A DNA stretch of 64,000 bases from Agrobacterium tumefaciens (GTDB taxonomy: Bacteria > Pseudomonadota > Alphaproteobacteria > Rhizobiales > Rhizobiaceae): the NCBI RefSeq assembly GCF_013318015.2, contig NZ_CP115841.1, positions 1,798,001 through 1,862,000 of the forward strand, given 5' to 3'. The notes below the pieces were generated by a model. The model made no database searches. It was not told where the DNA came from and saw only the letters and a program-made list of their open reading frames with translations. Of the stretch, positions 43,906-52,809 are shown in pieces (position 1 is the first letter of the stretch; each line of letters opens with the position of its first letter). A program made the position numbers and the translations under genes.

Positions 43906-44540
43906 GAATAAAACCTCTCGTAAATCGTCCGCACGATGCCCGCCGTAATGCCCCAAATGTAGCGCTCGCCATAGGGCATTTCGTAGAAAAACCGCTCCTT
44001 CCCCTGAAAGATGCGGCTGCCGCGCCCGTGATTGGCTGGGTCCATCAGGAAAGACAGCGGCACCTCGAAAACCTCATCCACTTCCGTGGGATTGAGCGTC
44101 AGGTCAAAGCCGGGACGAACGACCGACAGCACCGGCTTGATGCGAAAACCGGTACCGGAAATATAATCCGGCAGACGCCCGACTGTTTCCACGAAAGATC
44201 GCGAGAGGCCGATCTCCTCTTCCGTCTCGCGCAGGGCCGCCTCTTCCGGTGTGCGGTCCCCGGCATCGATGCCACCGCCCGGAAAGGAAATCTGGCCGGA
44301 ATGTTTGCGCAGGGTTGCGGTACGCTGGGTGAAGATCACCCGCGCTTCGTTGCCGTCGTCGATGACAGGCACCAGCACGGCGGCGTCCTTCAGCCTTATG
44401 CCGTTTCCCGAAAGCACCACGCCCGGATTGAGCAGATGATCGCCATTCTCGCGTTCCGCCACGCCCTTGCCTTCCTCCAGCACCCGGCGGCGGAAATCGG
44501 CGGCGGTAAAAGTTTCAAGGCGGGTTGTCGTTATTGTCAT
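43902..44540 (-). CDS. NUDIX hydrolase, CoA pyrophosphatase (NudL/YeaB) type
   Basis: A 212-residue hydrolase. The CoA-specific motif upstream of the Nudix box is clear (FTQRTATLRKHSGQISFPGG), followed by the Nudix helix ending LRETEEEIGL. This combination marks enzymes that cleave CoA and its derivatives to 4'-phosphopantetheine and 3',5'-ADP. Both ends overlap neighbours by four bases (ATGA with DUF1285 upstream and with the CCA enzyme downstream), showing a tight operon. Confidence 0.9.
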   Translation of the reverse strand: MTITTTRLETFTAADFRRRVLEEGKGVAERENGDHLLNPGVVLSGNGIRLKDAAVLVPVIDDGNEARVIFTQRTATLRKHSGQISFPGGGIDAGDRTPEEAALRETEEEIGLSRSFVETVGRLPDYISGTGFRIKPVLSVVRPGFDLTLNPTEVDEVFEVPLSFLMDPANHGRGSRIFQGKERFFYEMPYGERYIWGITAGIVRTIYERFYS

Positions 44541-45166
44541 TGCGAAAGCCGTTCCAGTTCTTTGGCGGGCATCACGGGAAAGACAACCCCGCCCGAGCGC
44601 ACGGCAAACATCTCGACACCGTCCACATCGATCACCTCGCCGAGTGCCACGAGATCATACATCACCGCCCGCGAGACGAGCGCCTCCAGCCTGCCGCGCA
44701 CCAGAATATAGGGTTTCAATTCGCGGTTTTCTCCGAAAATCGTAAAGCGTAGCGGATGCTCCGGCCCGGCCTCCACCACATCGCCGACATTGGTGCGGAA
44801 GGTCAGCAGCGGTCCGCCATCCTTCTCGCCCGCCGTCACCTTCATCTCGACGGCCACGAAAGGTGCATCCACCACGCGGATGCCGACTTTTTCCACAGGA
44901 GTTACAAGATAGGTCTTGCCGTCGTCATCCTTGCGCAGGACCGTGGAAAACAGCCGCACAAGCGGCGCCCGGCCAATGGGCGTACCCATATAGAACCAGG
45001 TGCCGTCTGCGCGGATTTCCATGTCGAGATCGCCGCAAAAGGGGGGATTCCAGCGCTCCACCGGGGCAGGTCCACGTTTGGCGTCGCCGGTCTGCTCGGC
45101 GGCGCGGGAAATCATCGCCGCCAGCCCTGCTGCATCGCTTGCCGAATTTATCGTCTCCGCTGCCAT
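44537..45166 (-). CDS. DUF1285 domain-containing protein
   Basis: A 209-residue soluble protein of the DUF1285 family, with FCGDLDMEIRADGTWFYMGTPIGRAPLVRLFSTVL (key blocks FCGDLDM and WFYMGTPIGR) and YLVTPVEKVGI as conserved landmarks. It is usually found just before a CoA-type NUDIX gene and a CCA-adding enzyme in alphaproteobacteria, as here. No enzymatic motif is evident. First gene of the operon; divergent from moxR. Confidence 0.88.
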   Translation of the reverse strand: MAAETINSASDAAGLAAMISRAAEQTGDAKRGPAPVERWNPPFCGDLDMEIRADGTWFYMGTPIGRAPLVRLFSTVLRKDDDGKTYLVTPVEKVGIRVVDAPFVAVEMKVTAGEKDGGPLLTFRTNVGDVVEAGPEHPLRFTIFGENRELKPYILVRGRLEALVSRAVMYDLVALGEVIDVDGVEMFAVRSGGVVFPVMPAKELERLSQ

Positions 45167-45341
45167 ATTCGAGTCTCGCTTTGCCGATAAGGAAATACTA
45201 AGTCACGACATAGTCATTCGAATGGCGCTTGTCAGCGGCCAAGAGAGCAATAAGCTAGTTGCAGCGCGAAATCCGCCCCGGCCAATGGCGATCAAGATCG
45301 GGGCAGGAATGGGTCGGCGGCAAAGGTATGAGGAGAGCGAC

Positions 45342-46352
45342 ATGGGCGTGATGAATACCGGCGAAACCCTCGACGAAAAAGCCATCGTCGCCTCGGCCGA
45401 AAAGGCGCTTTCGGATATTGCCGCGATCCGCGCGGAGGTATCCAAGGTCATCTTCGGCCAGGAAAAAGTGGTTCAGAACACGCTTCTCGCAATACTCTCG
45501 GGCGGCCACGCGTTGCTCGTCGGCGTTCCCGGGCTTGCCAAGACCAAGCTCGTCACCACGCTCGGAACGGTTCTCGGGCTCGATGCCAACCGCATCCAGT
45601 TCACACCGGACCTCATGCCATCGGATATTCTCGGCTCCGAAGTCATGGATCAGGATGAAAACGGGCGGCGCTCCTTCCGCTTCATAAAAGGTCCGGTGTT
45701 TGCGCAATTGCTGATGGCGGATGAAATCAACCGCGCAAGCCCGCGCACGCAGTCCGCACTGCTGCAGGCCATGCAGGAATATCACATCACCATGGCCGGC
45801 CAGCGTTACGACCTGCCGAAACCGTTCCACGTTCTCGCAACCCAGAACCCGCTGGAACAGGAAGGCACCTATCCACTGCCTGAAGCGCAGCTCGACCGCT
45901 TCCTGCTGCAGGTGGATGTCGGCTATCCCGAGCTTGCCGCCGAACGCCAGATATTGCTCGACACGACAGGCACCGCATCGGGCGAGGCACGCAAGGTAAT
46001 CGACGCCGAACGCATGATGGAAATCCAGGCGCTCATCCGCCAGATGCCGGTCAGCGACAAGGTTGTGGACGCGATCCTTTCGCTTGTCCGCTCTGCCCGC
46101 CCCGGCCACGGCAACAAATTGACCGACAAACACGTTGTCTGGGGTCCGGGTCCCCGCGCCGGCCAGTCCCTGATGCTGACGGCACGCGCCCGTGCGCTTT
46201 ACGAAGGCAGGCTCGCGCCGTCGCTGGACGATGTCTATGCGTTGGCCGAACCGGTGCTGGAGCACCGCATGGCGCTGACATTCGCCGCCCGCGCCGAAGG
46301 CATGTCGGTGCGCGATGTCATCGCAGCCCTTGTGGAGCAGGCGAAGAACTAA
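45342..46352 (+). CDS. MoxR family AAA+ ATPase
   Basis: A 336-residue AAA+ chaperone-like ATPase of the MoxR group. Walker A is GVPGLAKTK (about 64-72), Walker B LLMADEINRA, sensor 1 ATQNPLEQEGTYPLPEAQLDRF (key NPLEQEG), and the lid follows. AGGAGAGCGAC stands before the ATG at 45342; the long open frame upstream is not conserved. MoxR proteins activate or assemble partner proteins with VWA domains; here the partners are DUF58 and BatA-type proteins encoded directly downstream. Confidence 0.94.
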   Translation: MGVMNTGETLDEKAIVASAEKALSDIAAIRAEVSKVIFGQEKVVQNTLLAILSGGHALLVGVPGLAKTKLVTTLGTVLGLDANRIQFTPDLMPSDILGSEVMDQDENGRRSFRFIKGPVFAQLLMADEINRASPRTQSALLQAMQEYHITMAGQRYDLPKPFHVLATQNPLEQEGTYPLPEAQLDRFLLQVDVGYPELAAERQILLDTTGTASGEARKVIDAERMMEIQALIRQMPVSDKVVDAILSLVRSARPGHGNKLTDKHVVWGPGPRAGQSLMLTARARALYEGRLAPSLDDVYALAEPVLEHRMALTFAARAEGMSVRDVIAALVEQAKN

Positions 46353-46354
46353 GG

Positions 46355-46397
46355 CATCGGACCGAAAAGTGTGACGCTGTTTTCGGAAAATCCGATC
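46355..46397. repeat. Short palindromic intergenic element
   Basis: ATCGGA (46356-46361) and TCCGAT (46391-46396) with inner CGAAAA/TTTTCGG form an imperfect palindrome in the 112-base moxR-DUF58 gap. It resembles a common rhizobial element built on CCGAAAA...TTTTCGG. Another small stem, GGAGCGG/CCGCTC, follows at about 46410-46430. Confidence 0.5.
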
Positions 46398-46464
46398 CTC
46401 GACAAAAAACTCGGAGCGGCCCGCCGCTCTGACATCTGCCTAAGCTTTCTCGAAAGGAGTGCCT

Positions 46465-47379
46465 GTGGCATCCATCGGCCAGATCGTAGATAAGACACCG
46501 GGTAGCGAAGTCCTGGCGCGCGCGCGCCAGCGTGCCGCACTGGTGCCGGACTGCATGGTCGAAGCCAAGCGCATCGCCAACACCGTCACCGCCGGCTGGC
46601 ACGGCCGGCGCAAGCGCGGCATCGGCGAGAATTTCTGGCAGTTCCGCCCCTATGCCGAAGGTGAGAGTCTGTCGCGCATCGACTGGCGACGCTCGGCCCG
46701 CGACGACCACACCTATGTGCGCGATAGGGAATGGGAAGCTGCCCACACCATCTGGCTGTGGGCCGACATGTCGCCGTCGATGATGTTCAAATCCACACTC
46801 GGCTCCGTCTCCAAGGAAAGCCGCGCATTGGTGCTGATGCTGGCGCTGGCGGAAATCCTTGCGCGCTCGGGCGAGCGCATAGGTTGTCCCGGTATCATGG
46901 AGCCCATCTCGGCCAGAAACGCCGCCGAACGTCTGGCTGCCGCCATCATGCACGCGCCGCTCACCACAGGCATGCCGGAAACGGGCATGATCCGCGGTGC
47001 AAGCGACATCGTCCTCATAGGCGATTTTCTCGACGATGCGAAAAACGTTATGGAGCGGATTTCGCCACTCGCGCGGCGCGGCTTGCGCGGCCATGTGGTG
47101 GAAATCGCCGATCCGGCCGAAGAAACCTTCCCCTATTCGGGCCGCACCGAATTTACCGACCCGGAAACCGGTGAAAAACTCGTCTCCGGCCGCGCGGAAA
47201 CCATTCGCGAGGATTATACCCGCGCCTATCTCGCCCGCCGCGAAGCGCTGTCTTCGTCGCTGCGCCGTCTAGGCTGGAATTTCGTGTTTCACCGCACCGA
47301 TCATCTTGCCTCCGAGGCGCTTGTGGCTGTTCACATGTATTTGTCCGGTGCGCCCGCGCAAGGCGGTGGCAACCGATGA
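46465..47379 (+). CDS. DUF58 domain-containing protein
   Basis: A 304-residue protein with the DUF58 signature GENFWQFRPYAEGESLSRIDW (key FRPYxxGD/E...RxIDW), a putative VWA-like domain with DMSPSMMF, and no membrane segments. I choose the GTG at 46465, five bases after AAAGGAG; another GTG at 46459 overlaps that spacing. The stop overlaps the next start as ATGA. Works with MoxR in an envelope or protein-quality process that is not defined for this group. Confidence 0.9.
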   Translation: MASIGQIVDKTPGSEVLARARQRAALVPDCMVEAKRIANTVTAGWHGRRKRGIGENFWQFRPYAEGESLSRIDWRRSARDDHTYVRDREWEAAHTIWLWADMSPSMMFKSTLGSVSKESRALVLMLALAEILARSGERIGCPGIMEPISARNAAERLAAAIMHAPLTTGMPETGMIRGASDIVLIGDFLDDAKNVMERISPLARRGLRGHVVEIADPAEETFPYSGRTEFTDPETGEKLVSGRAETIREDYTRAYLARREALSSSLRRLGWNFVFHRTDHLASEALVAVHMYLSGAPAQGGGNR

Positions 47380-50186
47380 GCGCATTGCCCTTCGTCTTCA
47401 CCAGCCCCTATATTCTCTTCGGCCTTCTGGCGCTTCCAGCCATCTGGTGGCTGTTGCGGCTCACCCCGCCGCGCCCCAAGGCAGAGGTTTTTCCGCCGCT
47501 GAAAATTCTGGCCACCGTGCTGAAGCGCGAGGAAACGCCCTCGAAAAGCCCGTGGTGGCTGACATTGCTGCGCATGGCGCTCGCCGCCGCCGTGATTTTC
47601 GCGCTGGCCGATCCGGTGGTGAACCCACGCAACAACAGCATTGCCGGCACTGGTCCCCTGGTGCTTGTGGTCGATAATAGCTGGGCCTCCGCAACTGATT
47701 GGCAGAGACGCGTCGACACCGCTCAGGCCCTGATCGGCGATGCGGAAAGGGCTGATCGCCCCGTTTCCATCAGCTTCACCGCAGATGCCGAACACGACGC
47801 CGTGCCAGCCACAACGGCGGTGGCGCTGGACAAGCTCGCCGCCGCCAAGCCGAAGCCGCTTGCGCCCGACCGCGTGCGCACGGCGGAAGCCATTACCGAG
47901 GCGCTGAACGGCACCTCCCCCGGCACGCTCGCCTATATTGCCGACGGCGTTGCCACCGCGCAGGATGAAAGCGCACTCAAAACGCTGGCCAGCCTCTCAG
48001 CTGCCGAGTTCCGCATCGTCACGGGTGATGGGAAATCCATCGCCGCCATTACCGGCGCCGCCAACAATGCCGATGCGATGAGCGTCACGCTATCGCGGCT
48101 CGACACGGCCTCCCCCAGCCGGTTGACCGTCAATGCGCAGGACAGCCAGGGCCGCATCCTTGCCACTGGCACCGCCAGTTTCGCCCCCGGCGAAGCGGAA
48201 ACGACGGCAACGGTGGAAGCGCCTTTCGAATTGCGCAACGACTTCGCCCGCCTCTCCATCGAGGCAGTTTCGACGGCGGGCGCGGTGCATCTTCTGGATG
48301 ACGGTTTCCGCCGCCGCCGCGTGGCGCTGCTGGCCGGTGAAACCGGCAATGATTTCCAGCCGCTGCTGCAGCCGCTTTATTACATCAGCCGCGCCCTTCA
48401 GCCTTTTGTCGATCTCATCCCGCAACGACAGGCAGATCTTGCGCAGGCGATCCCGGAAATCCTGCAATCCAATCCTTCCGTCATCGTCATGGCCGATATC
48501 GGACGTCTGCCGCAGGAGACCTATGAGCCGATGCAGCGCTGGCTTGCCGCCGGCGGCACGCTGATCCGTTTTGCCGGACCGCGCCTTGCCGCAGCCCCCA
48601 CCAATGATCCGCTGGTGCCGGTGACGTTGCGGCAGGGTGAACGCGCACTTGGCGGCGCGCTCTCATGGGCCGAGCCACAGCCGCTTGCCGATTTTCCGAA
48701 TTTCGGCGCCTTTGCCGGAATGCCGAAGGCCGATGGCGTGCTCGTAAAACGGCAGGTTCTGGCCGAACCGACACCGGACCTCGCCGAGCGCACCTGGGCG
48801 AGCCTTGCCGACGGCACGCCACTCGTCACCACCCGCAATGTCGAAGCGGGCCGCATCGTGCTGTTCCATGTCAGCGCCGAGGCAAGCTGGTCCGACCTGC
48901 CGATATCAGGCCACTTCGTCGATATGTTGCGCCGTATCGTGCAATTGTCCAAGGCAGGCGGTGCTTCCACCTCCGCGAATGCCCCGGCCGCAGCATTACC
49001 GCCCTTCCGGCTACTGACGGCCGAAGGTGCTTTGTCAGCCGATGTCGGCTCCGCCCGGCCGTTGGAAATGCGCCCCGGTCAAGCTCCCCGCACCGGTTTC
49101 GACAATCCCCCCGGCCTTTATGGCACAGAGGATGGTTTCGTGGCTCTCAATCTTCTACCGGCTGGCGCCACGCTTCGCCCGCTCGATACCTCGCTCGCCG
49201 GTGTCAACACCACCAGCGAAGCACTGATCGGCGAAACGGCGAAATCGCTGCGCCCGGCCTTGTTCATCGCCGCCTTCCTGATGTTGATTGCCGACAGTCT
49301 CATCGTGCTCTTTATGAACGGCGCCTTCGCACGCTTGCCGAAAGCCCGCAGCGCCACAGCTGCCACCGTGCTGCTGGCCATTGGCGCCTTCGCCGCGATG
49401 TCCCCGAGCGATGCGCGCGCCGACGACCCCAAACCCGGTGACGAGCAGATTTTCGAGCGGCTGGACACGACGCATCTCGCTTATGTCCGCACCGGCGAGG
49501 ACGATGTCGACCGCATTTCCGAACAGGGTTTGCAGGGATTGAGCGAATTCCTGACCTGGCGCACGACGCTGGAGCCCGGCCAGCCGGTCGGCCTCGATAT
49601 ATCCAAGGACGAATTATCCTTTTACCCGATCATCTACTGGCCGGTGTCGGCCTCCGCCCCCATGCCGTCGAGCGCTGCCATATCGCGCATCGATGCCTAT
49701 ATGCGCGCCGGTGGCACCGTTCTGTTCGACACGCGCGATCAGTTTTCGTCGCTCGACACTGGCGCGACCAGCCCCAATGGCGAACGTTTGCAGGCGATCC
49801 TCGCCAATATCGATATTCCGCCGCTGGAGCCCGTGCCGGAAGACCACGTCCTGACGCGGTCTTTCTACCTGCTCACCAATTTCCCCGGCCGTTACAACGG
49901 CTCGCCGCTCTGGGTGGAATCGCGCCAGGGGGCGGCGAAGACGACATCCGGCCTCTCTTCCTCCGGCGATGGCGTAACGCCGATCATGATAACAGGCAAT
50001 GATTTTGCCGGCGCATGGGCCGTCGATGCGCAGGGCGCGCCGGTGCTGCCCACTGTGCCGCCGGACGAGTTGCAGCGCGAACATGCGTTTCGCTCTGGCG
50101 TCAACATCATGATGTATATGCTGACCGGCAACTACAAGGCCGATCAGGTACACGTTCCCGCACTTCTCGAACGGTTGGGGCAGTGA
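47376..50186 (+). CDS. BatA-like membrane protein with C-terminal DUF4159 domain
   Basis: A 936-residue protein. The N-terminus is BatA-like with two membrane helices (about 8-26 and 60-80; SPYILFGLLALPAIWWLLR) followed by a VWA-like region (VLVVDNSWASA). A third helix lies at about 625-650, and the C-terminal 280 residues form a DUF4159 domain (DEQIFERLDTTHLAYVRTG onward). A glutamine-amidotransferase-like fold is suggested for parts of such proteins. It overlaps the DUF58 gene by four bases and is followed one base later by the next membrane protein. Confidence 0.9.
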   Translation: MSALPFVFTSPYILFGLLALPAIWWLLRLTPPRPKAEVFPPLKILATVLKREETPSKSPWWLTLLRMALAAAVIFALADPVVNPRNNSIAGTGPLVLVVDNSWASATDWQRRVDTAQALIGDAERADRPVSISFTADAEHDAVPATTAVALDKLAAAKPKPLAPDRVRTAEAITEALNGTSPGTLAYIADGVATAQDESALKTLASLSAAEFRIVTGDGKSIAAITGAANNADAMSVTLSRLDTASPSRLTVNAQDSQGRILATGTASFAPGEAETTATVEAPFELRNDFARLSIEAVSTAGAVHLLDDGFRRRRVALLAGETGNDFQPLLQPLYYISRALQPFVDLIPQRQADLAQAIPEILQSNPSVIVMADIGRLPQETYEPMQRWLAAGGTLIRFAGPRLAAAPTNDPLVPVTLRQGERALGGALSWAEPQPLADFPNFGAFAGMPKADGVLVKRQVLAEPTPDLAERTWASLADGTPLVTTRNVEAGRIVLFHVSAEASWSDLPISGHFVDMLRRIVQLSKAGGASTSANAPAAALPPFRLLTAEGALSADVGSARPLEMRPGQAPRTGFDNPPGLYGTEDGFVALNLLPAGATLRPLDTSLAGVNTTSEALIGETAKSLRPALFIAAFLMLIADSLIVLFMNGAFARLPKARSATAATVLLAIGAFAAMSPSDARADDPKPGDEQIFERLDTTHLAYVRTGEDDVDRISEQGLQGLSEFLTWRTTLEPGQPVGLDISKDELSFYPIIYWPVSASAPMPSSAAISRIDAYMRAGGTVLFDTRDQFSSLDTGATSPNGERLQAILANIDIPPLEPVPEDHVLTRSFYLLTNFPGRYNGSPLWVESRQGAAKTTSGLSSSGDGVTPIMITGNDFAGAWAVDAQGAPVLPTVPPDELQREHAFRSGVNIMMYMLTGNYKADQVHVPALLERLGQ

Positions 50187-50187
50187 C

Positions 50188-52275
50188 ATGACATTGACAT
50201 TCGCCCCCTTCCTGCCGTGGATCGTGATTGCCGTTCTGGCCGTCTCCGCCCTTCTTCTCTCCTTCATCGGCCTGTGGCGCGGCGTGCGCGGCGCATGGCT
50301 GCGCGGGCTGGCGCTTGTCGCCCTGCTTGCCGCCATCGCCAATCCGCTTTTGACCCAGGAGGAACGCGAGCCTCTCTCCACAATCGTCCCCGTTATCGTC
50401 GATCGATCGCAGAGCCAGGACGTGCAGGACCGACCGCAGATGACGGATACGGCGCTTGCCGCGCTGAAAGACCGGCTGTCGCGCTTCCCGCGCATCGAAC
50501 CGCGCATCGTGGAAGTGCGTGATGATGGTGAGAGCGATTCACCTTCGACGCAGCTTTTCTCGGCCCTCTCCTCCGCCGTCTCCGATGTTTCGCCCTCCCG
50601 CGTCGGCGGTGCGATTTTCCTCAGCGATGGCCAGATCCACGATATTCCGAATGCTCTGCCCAATGCCGAACAGGCGCTTGGTTTCCGCGCTCCCCTCCAC
50701 GGGCTGATCACCGGCAAGGCCGATGAATTCGACCGCCGTATCGAGATCGTCCGCGCGCCGCGCTTTGGCATCGTCAACGAGGAACAGCAACTGACGCTGC
50801 GCGTCTTCGATGATGGCCGTGCAGCCGCGGGCGGTGGTTCGGCGGAAGTAACCGTGAAGATGAACGGCGAAGAAATCGCCACCTTGCAGGCCACACCCGG
50901 CCAGCCGACACCCTTCACTTTTAAGGTTCCGCGCGGCGGCAACAATGTCATGGAGTTCTCAGTCGCCGAGCTTCCCGGCGAAGTGACGGCCGCGAACAAC
51001 CGTGCGGTTCACCTGATAGAAGGTATCCGGCAGAACCTGCGCGTGCTGCTGGTCTCCGGCGAGCCGCATGCGGGCGAGCGCGCCTGGCGCAACCTCCTGA
51101 AATCCGACGCCTCGGTTGATCTGGTGCATTTCACCATTCTGCGCCCGCCGGAAAAACAGGACGGTACGCCGATCAACGAGCTGTCGCTGATCGCATTCCC
51201 CACACGCGAATTGTTCGTGGAAAAGATCGAGGATTTCGACCTCATCATCTTCGACCGCTACCAGCATCGCGGCGTGCTGCCGATCCTCTATTACGACTAC
51301 ATCGCGCAATATGTCGAAAAGGGCGGCGCGCTCTTGATCGCCGCAGGCCCGGAACATGCCGGTCAAGATTCGATCGCCATGACGCCGCTTGCATCCGTGC
51401 TGCCGGCCCAGCCGACAGGCCAGGTGCATCAGTCCGCCTTTTATCCCCGCCTCTCGGAAGCGGGCAAGAAACACCCCGTTACCCGTGGGCTGGAAGGGTC
51501 GGGCGATGAGCCGCCGCATTGGGGCCGCTGGTTCCGCACCGTCAGCGTCGAGCCGCCGCAGGGCCAGACCGTGATGCTGGGTGACGGGCAGGACCCGCTG
51601 CTGGTGCTGAACCGCCAGGGTGAAGGCCGTGTCGCCATGCTGCTTTCCGATCAGGGCTGGCTTTGGGCGCGTGGCTACGAAGGCGGCGGCCCGCATGTGG
51701 CACTTTACCGGCGCATCGCCCACTGGCTGATGAAGGAACCGGAGCTTGAGGAAGAGGCGCTGACGGCGCGCGCCAACGGCCGCACATTGCAAATTACCCG
51801 CCAGACCATCGGCGACGACCCCGGTCAGGCAAGCGTGCATTTCCCCTCTGGCAAAACCGAAAACATGGCCTTCAACAATACCGAGCCCGGTCTTTACAAG
51901 ATCGAGCGTCGCATGGACGAGACCGGCCTGTTCGAAATCAAGAACGGCGATTTCACTACGCTCGTCCATGTCGGCGCGGTGGATGCGCCGGAATTCAAGG
52001 CAATGATTTCGACAACCGAAACGCTGAAGCCGCTTGCCGACGCCACCAAGGGCAGCGTGCACCGTGTCGCCGACAATTCGGGCCGCGTGGCACTGCCCGA
52101 TATCCTGCCTGTCAGGGGCGATATCAGGGTTGCCGATGAGGATCGCATGCTGATACGCATGACCGACGAGACGGTGCTGAAAGGTGTCAACACCCTACCG
52201 CTGTTTGCCGGTTTTGCCGGGCTTGCCGCCCTGCTCCTTGCTTTCTCCGCGCTCTGGTGGCGTGAGGGCCGGTAG
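50188..52275 (+). CDS. Large membrane protein of the MoxR-DUF58 operon (class I glutamine amidotransferase-like)
   Basis: A 695-residue protein with two N-terminal membrane helices (about 7-55), a VWA-like segment (VPVIVDRSQSQDVQDRPQ), a middle glutamine-amidotransferase-like domain (RVLLVSGEPHAGERAWRNLL, and GGALLIAAGPEH) and a C-terminal helix (about 672-690). The typical catalytic triad of amidotransferases is not evident, so it is likely structural or regulatory. It starts one base after the stop of the DUF4159 gene. Last gene of the four-gene operon. Confidence 0.87.
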   Translation: MTLTFAPFLPWIVIAVLAVSALLLSFIGLWRGVRGAWLRGLALVALLAAIANPLLTQEEREPLSTIVPVIVDRSQSQDVQDRPQMTDTALAALKDRLSRFPRIEPRIVEVRDDGESDSPSTQLFSALSSAVSDVSPSRVGGAIFLSDGQIHDIPNALPNAEQALGFRAPLHGLITGKADEFDRRIEIVRAPRFGIVNEEQQLTLRVFDDGRAAAGGGSAEVTVKMNGEEIATLQATPGQPTPFTFKVPRGGNNVMEFSVAELPGEVTAANNRAVHLIEGIRQNLRVLLVSGEPHAGERAWRNLLKSDASVDLVHFTILRPPEKQDGTPINELSLIAFPTRELFVEKIEDFDLIIFDRYQHRGVLPILYYDYIAQYVEKGGALLIAAGPEHAGQDSIAMTPLASVLPAQPTGQVHQSAFYPRLSEAGKKHPVTRGLEGSGDEPPHWGRWFRTVSVEPPQGQTVMLGDGQDPLLVLNRQGEGRVAMLLSDQGWLWARGYEGGGPHVALYRRIAHWLMKEPELEEEALTARANGRTLQITRQTIGDDPGQASVHFPSGKTENMAFNNTEPGLYKIERRMDETGLFEIKNGDFTTLVHVGAVDAPEFKAMISTTETLKPLADATKGSVHRVADNSGRVALPDILPVRGDIRVADEDRMLIRMTDETVLKGVNTLPLFAGFAGLAALLLAFSALWWREGR

Positions 52276-52362
52276 GAACTTTCCGGTGGAAGCTCAGGCG
52301 CTTTCACGTCTCGCAGTGGAAACGAGAAACGGCCGCCGCTCGGCGACCTGGGAAAGATAATC

Positions 52363-52776
52363 ATGAATTTCGTTTTGAGCGACACCGCGGATGCAGAAGC
52401 TGAAAAGGCCATCCGCGATCCCCTGGTGGCCTATAATCTCGCCCGTTTTGGCGAAAGCGACAAACGCGAACTCATCATCACAATCCGCGACGATGAGAAC
52501 ACCGTCACCGGGGGTCTTGTCGGCTATACCGGCCGCGGCTGGCTTTATGTGCAGCTTCTCTTCATCCCCGAGACCTTACGCGGTCAAGGCACAGGCGCGA
52601 AGCTTCTCGGCATGGCGGAAGAGGAAGCGAAAAAGCGCGGCTGCATGGGCGCTTATATCGACACGATGAACCCGGATGCGCTGAGGCTTTATGAGCGCTG
52701 CGGTTTCACCAAGATCGGCTCGCTTGCCCCGCTCTCCAGCGGCCAGGCGATCACATGGCTTGAAAAGCGTTTCTAA
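52363..52776 (+). CDS. GNAT family N-acetyltransferase
   Basis: A 137-residue single-domain acetyltransferase. The acetyl-CoA loop is LRGQGTGAKLLGMAEEEAKK (about 71-90) and the C-terminal block LRLYERCGF (about 107-115). It lies 87 bases after the MoxR operon and is convergent with the MFS gene. Substrate unknown. Confidence 0.88.
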   Translation: MNFVLSDTADAEAEKAIRDPLVAYNLARFGESDKRELIITIRDDENTVTGGLVGYTGRGWLYVQLLFIPETLRGQGTGAKLLGMAEEEAKKRGCMGAYIDTMNPDALRLYERCGFTKIGSLAPLSSGQAITWLEKRF

Positions 52777-52809
52777 TCCGTTCGAAAGAAAGCGTTTGGC
52801 GCAGCAGTG

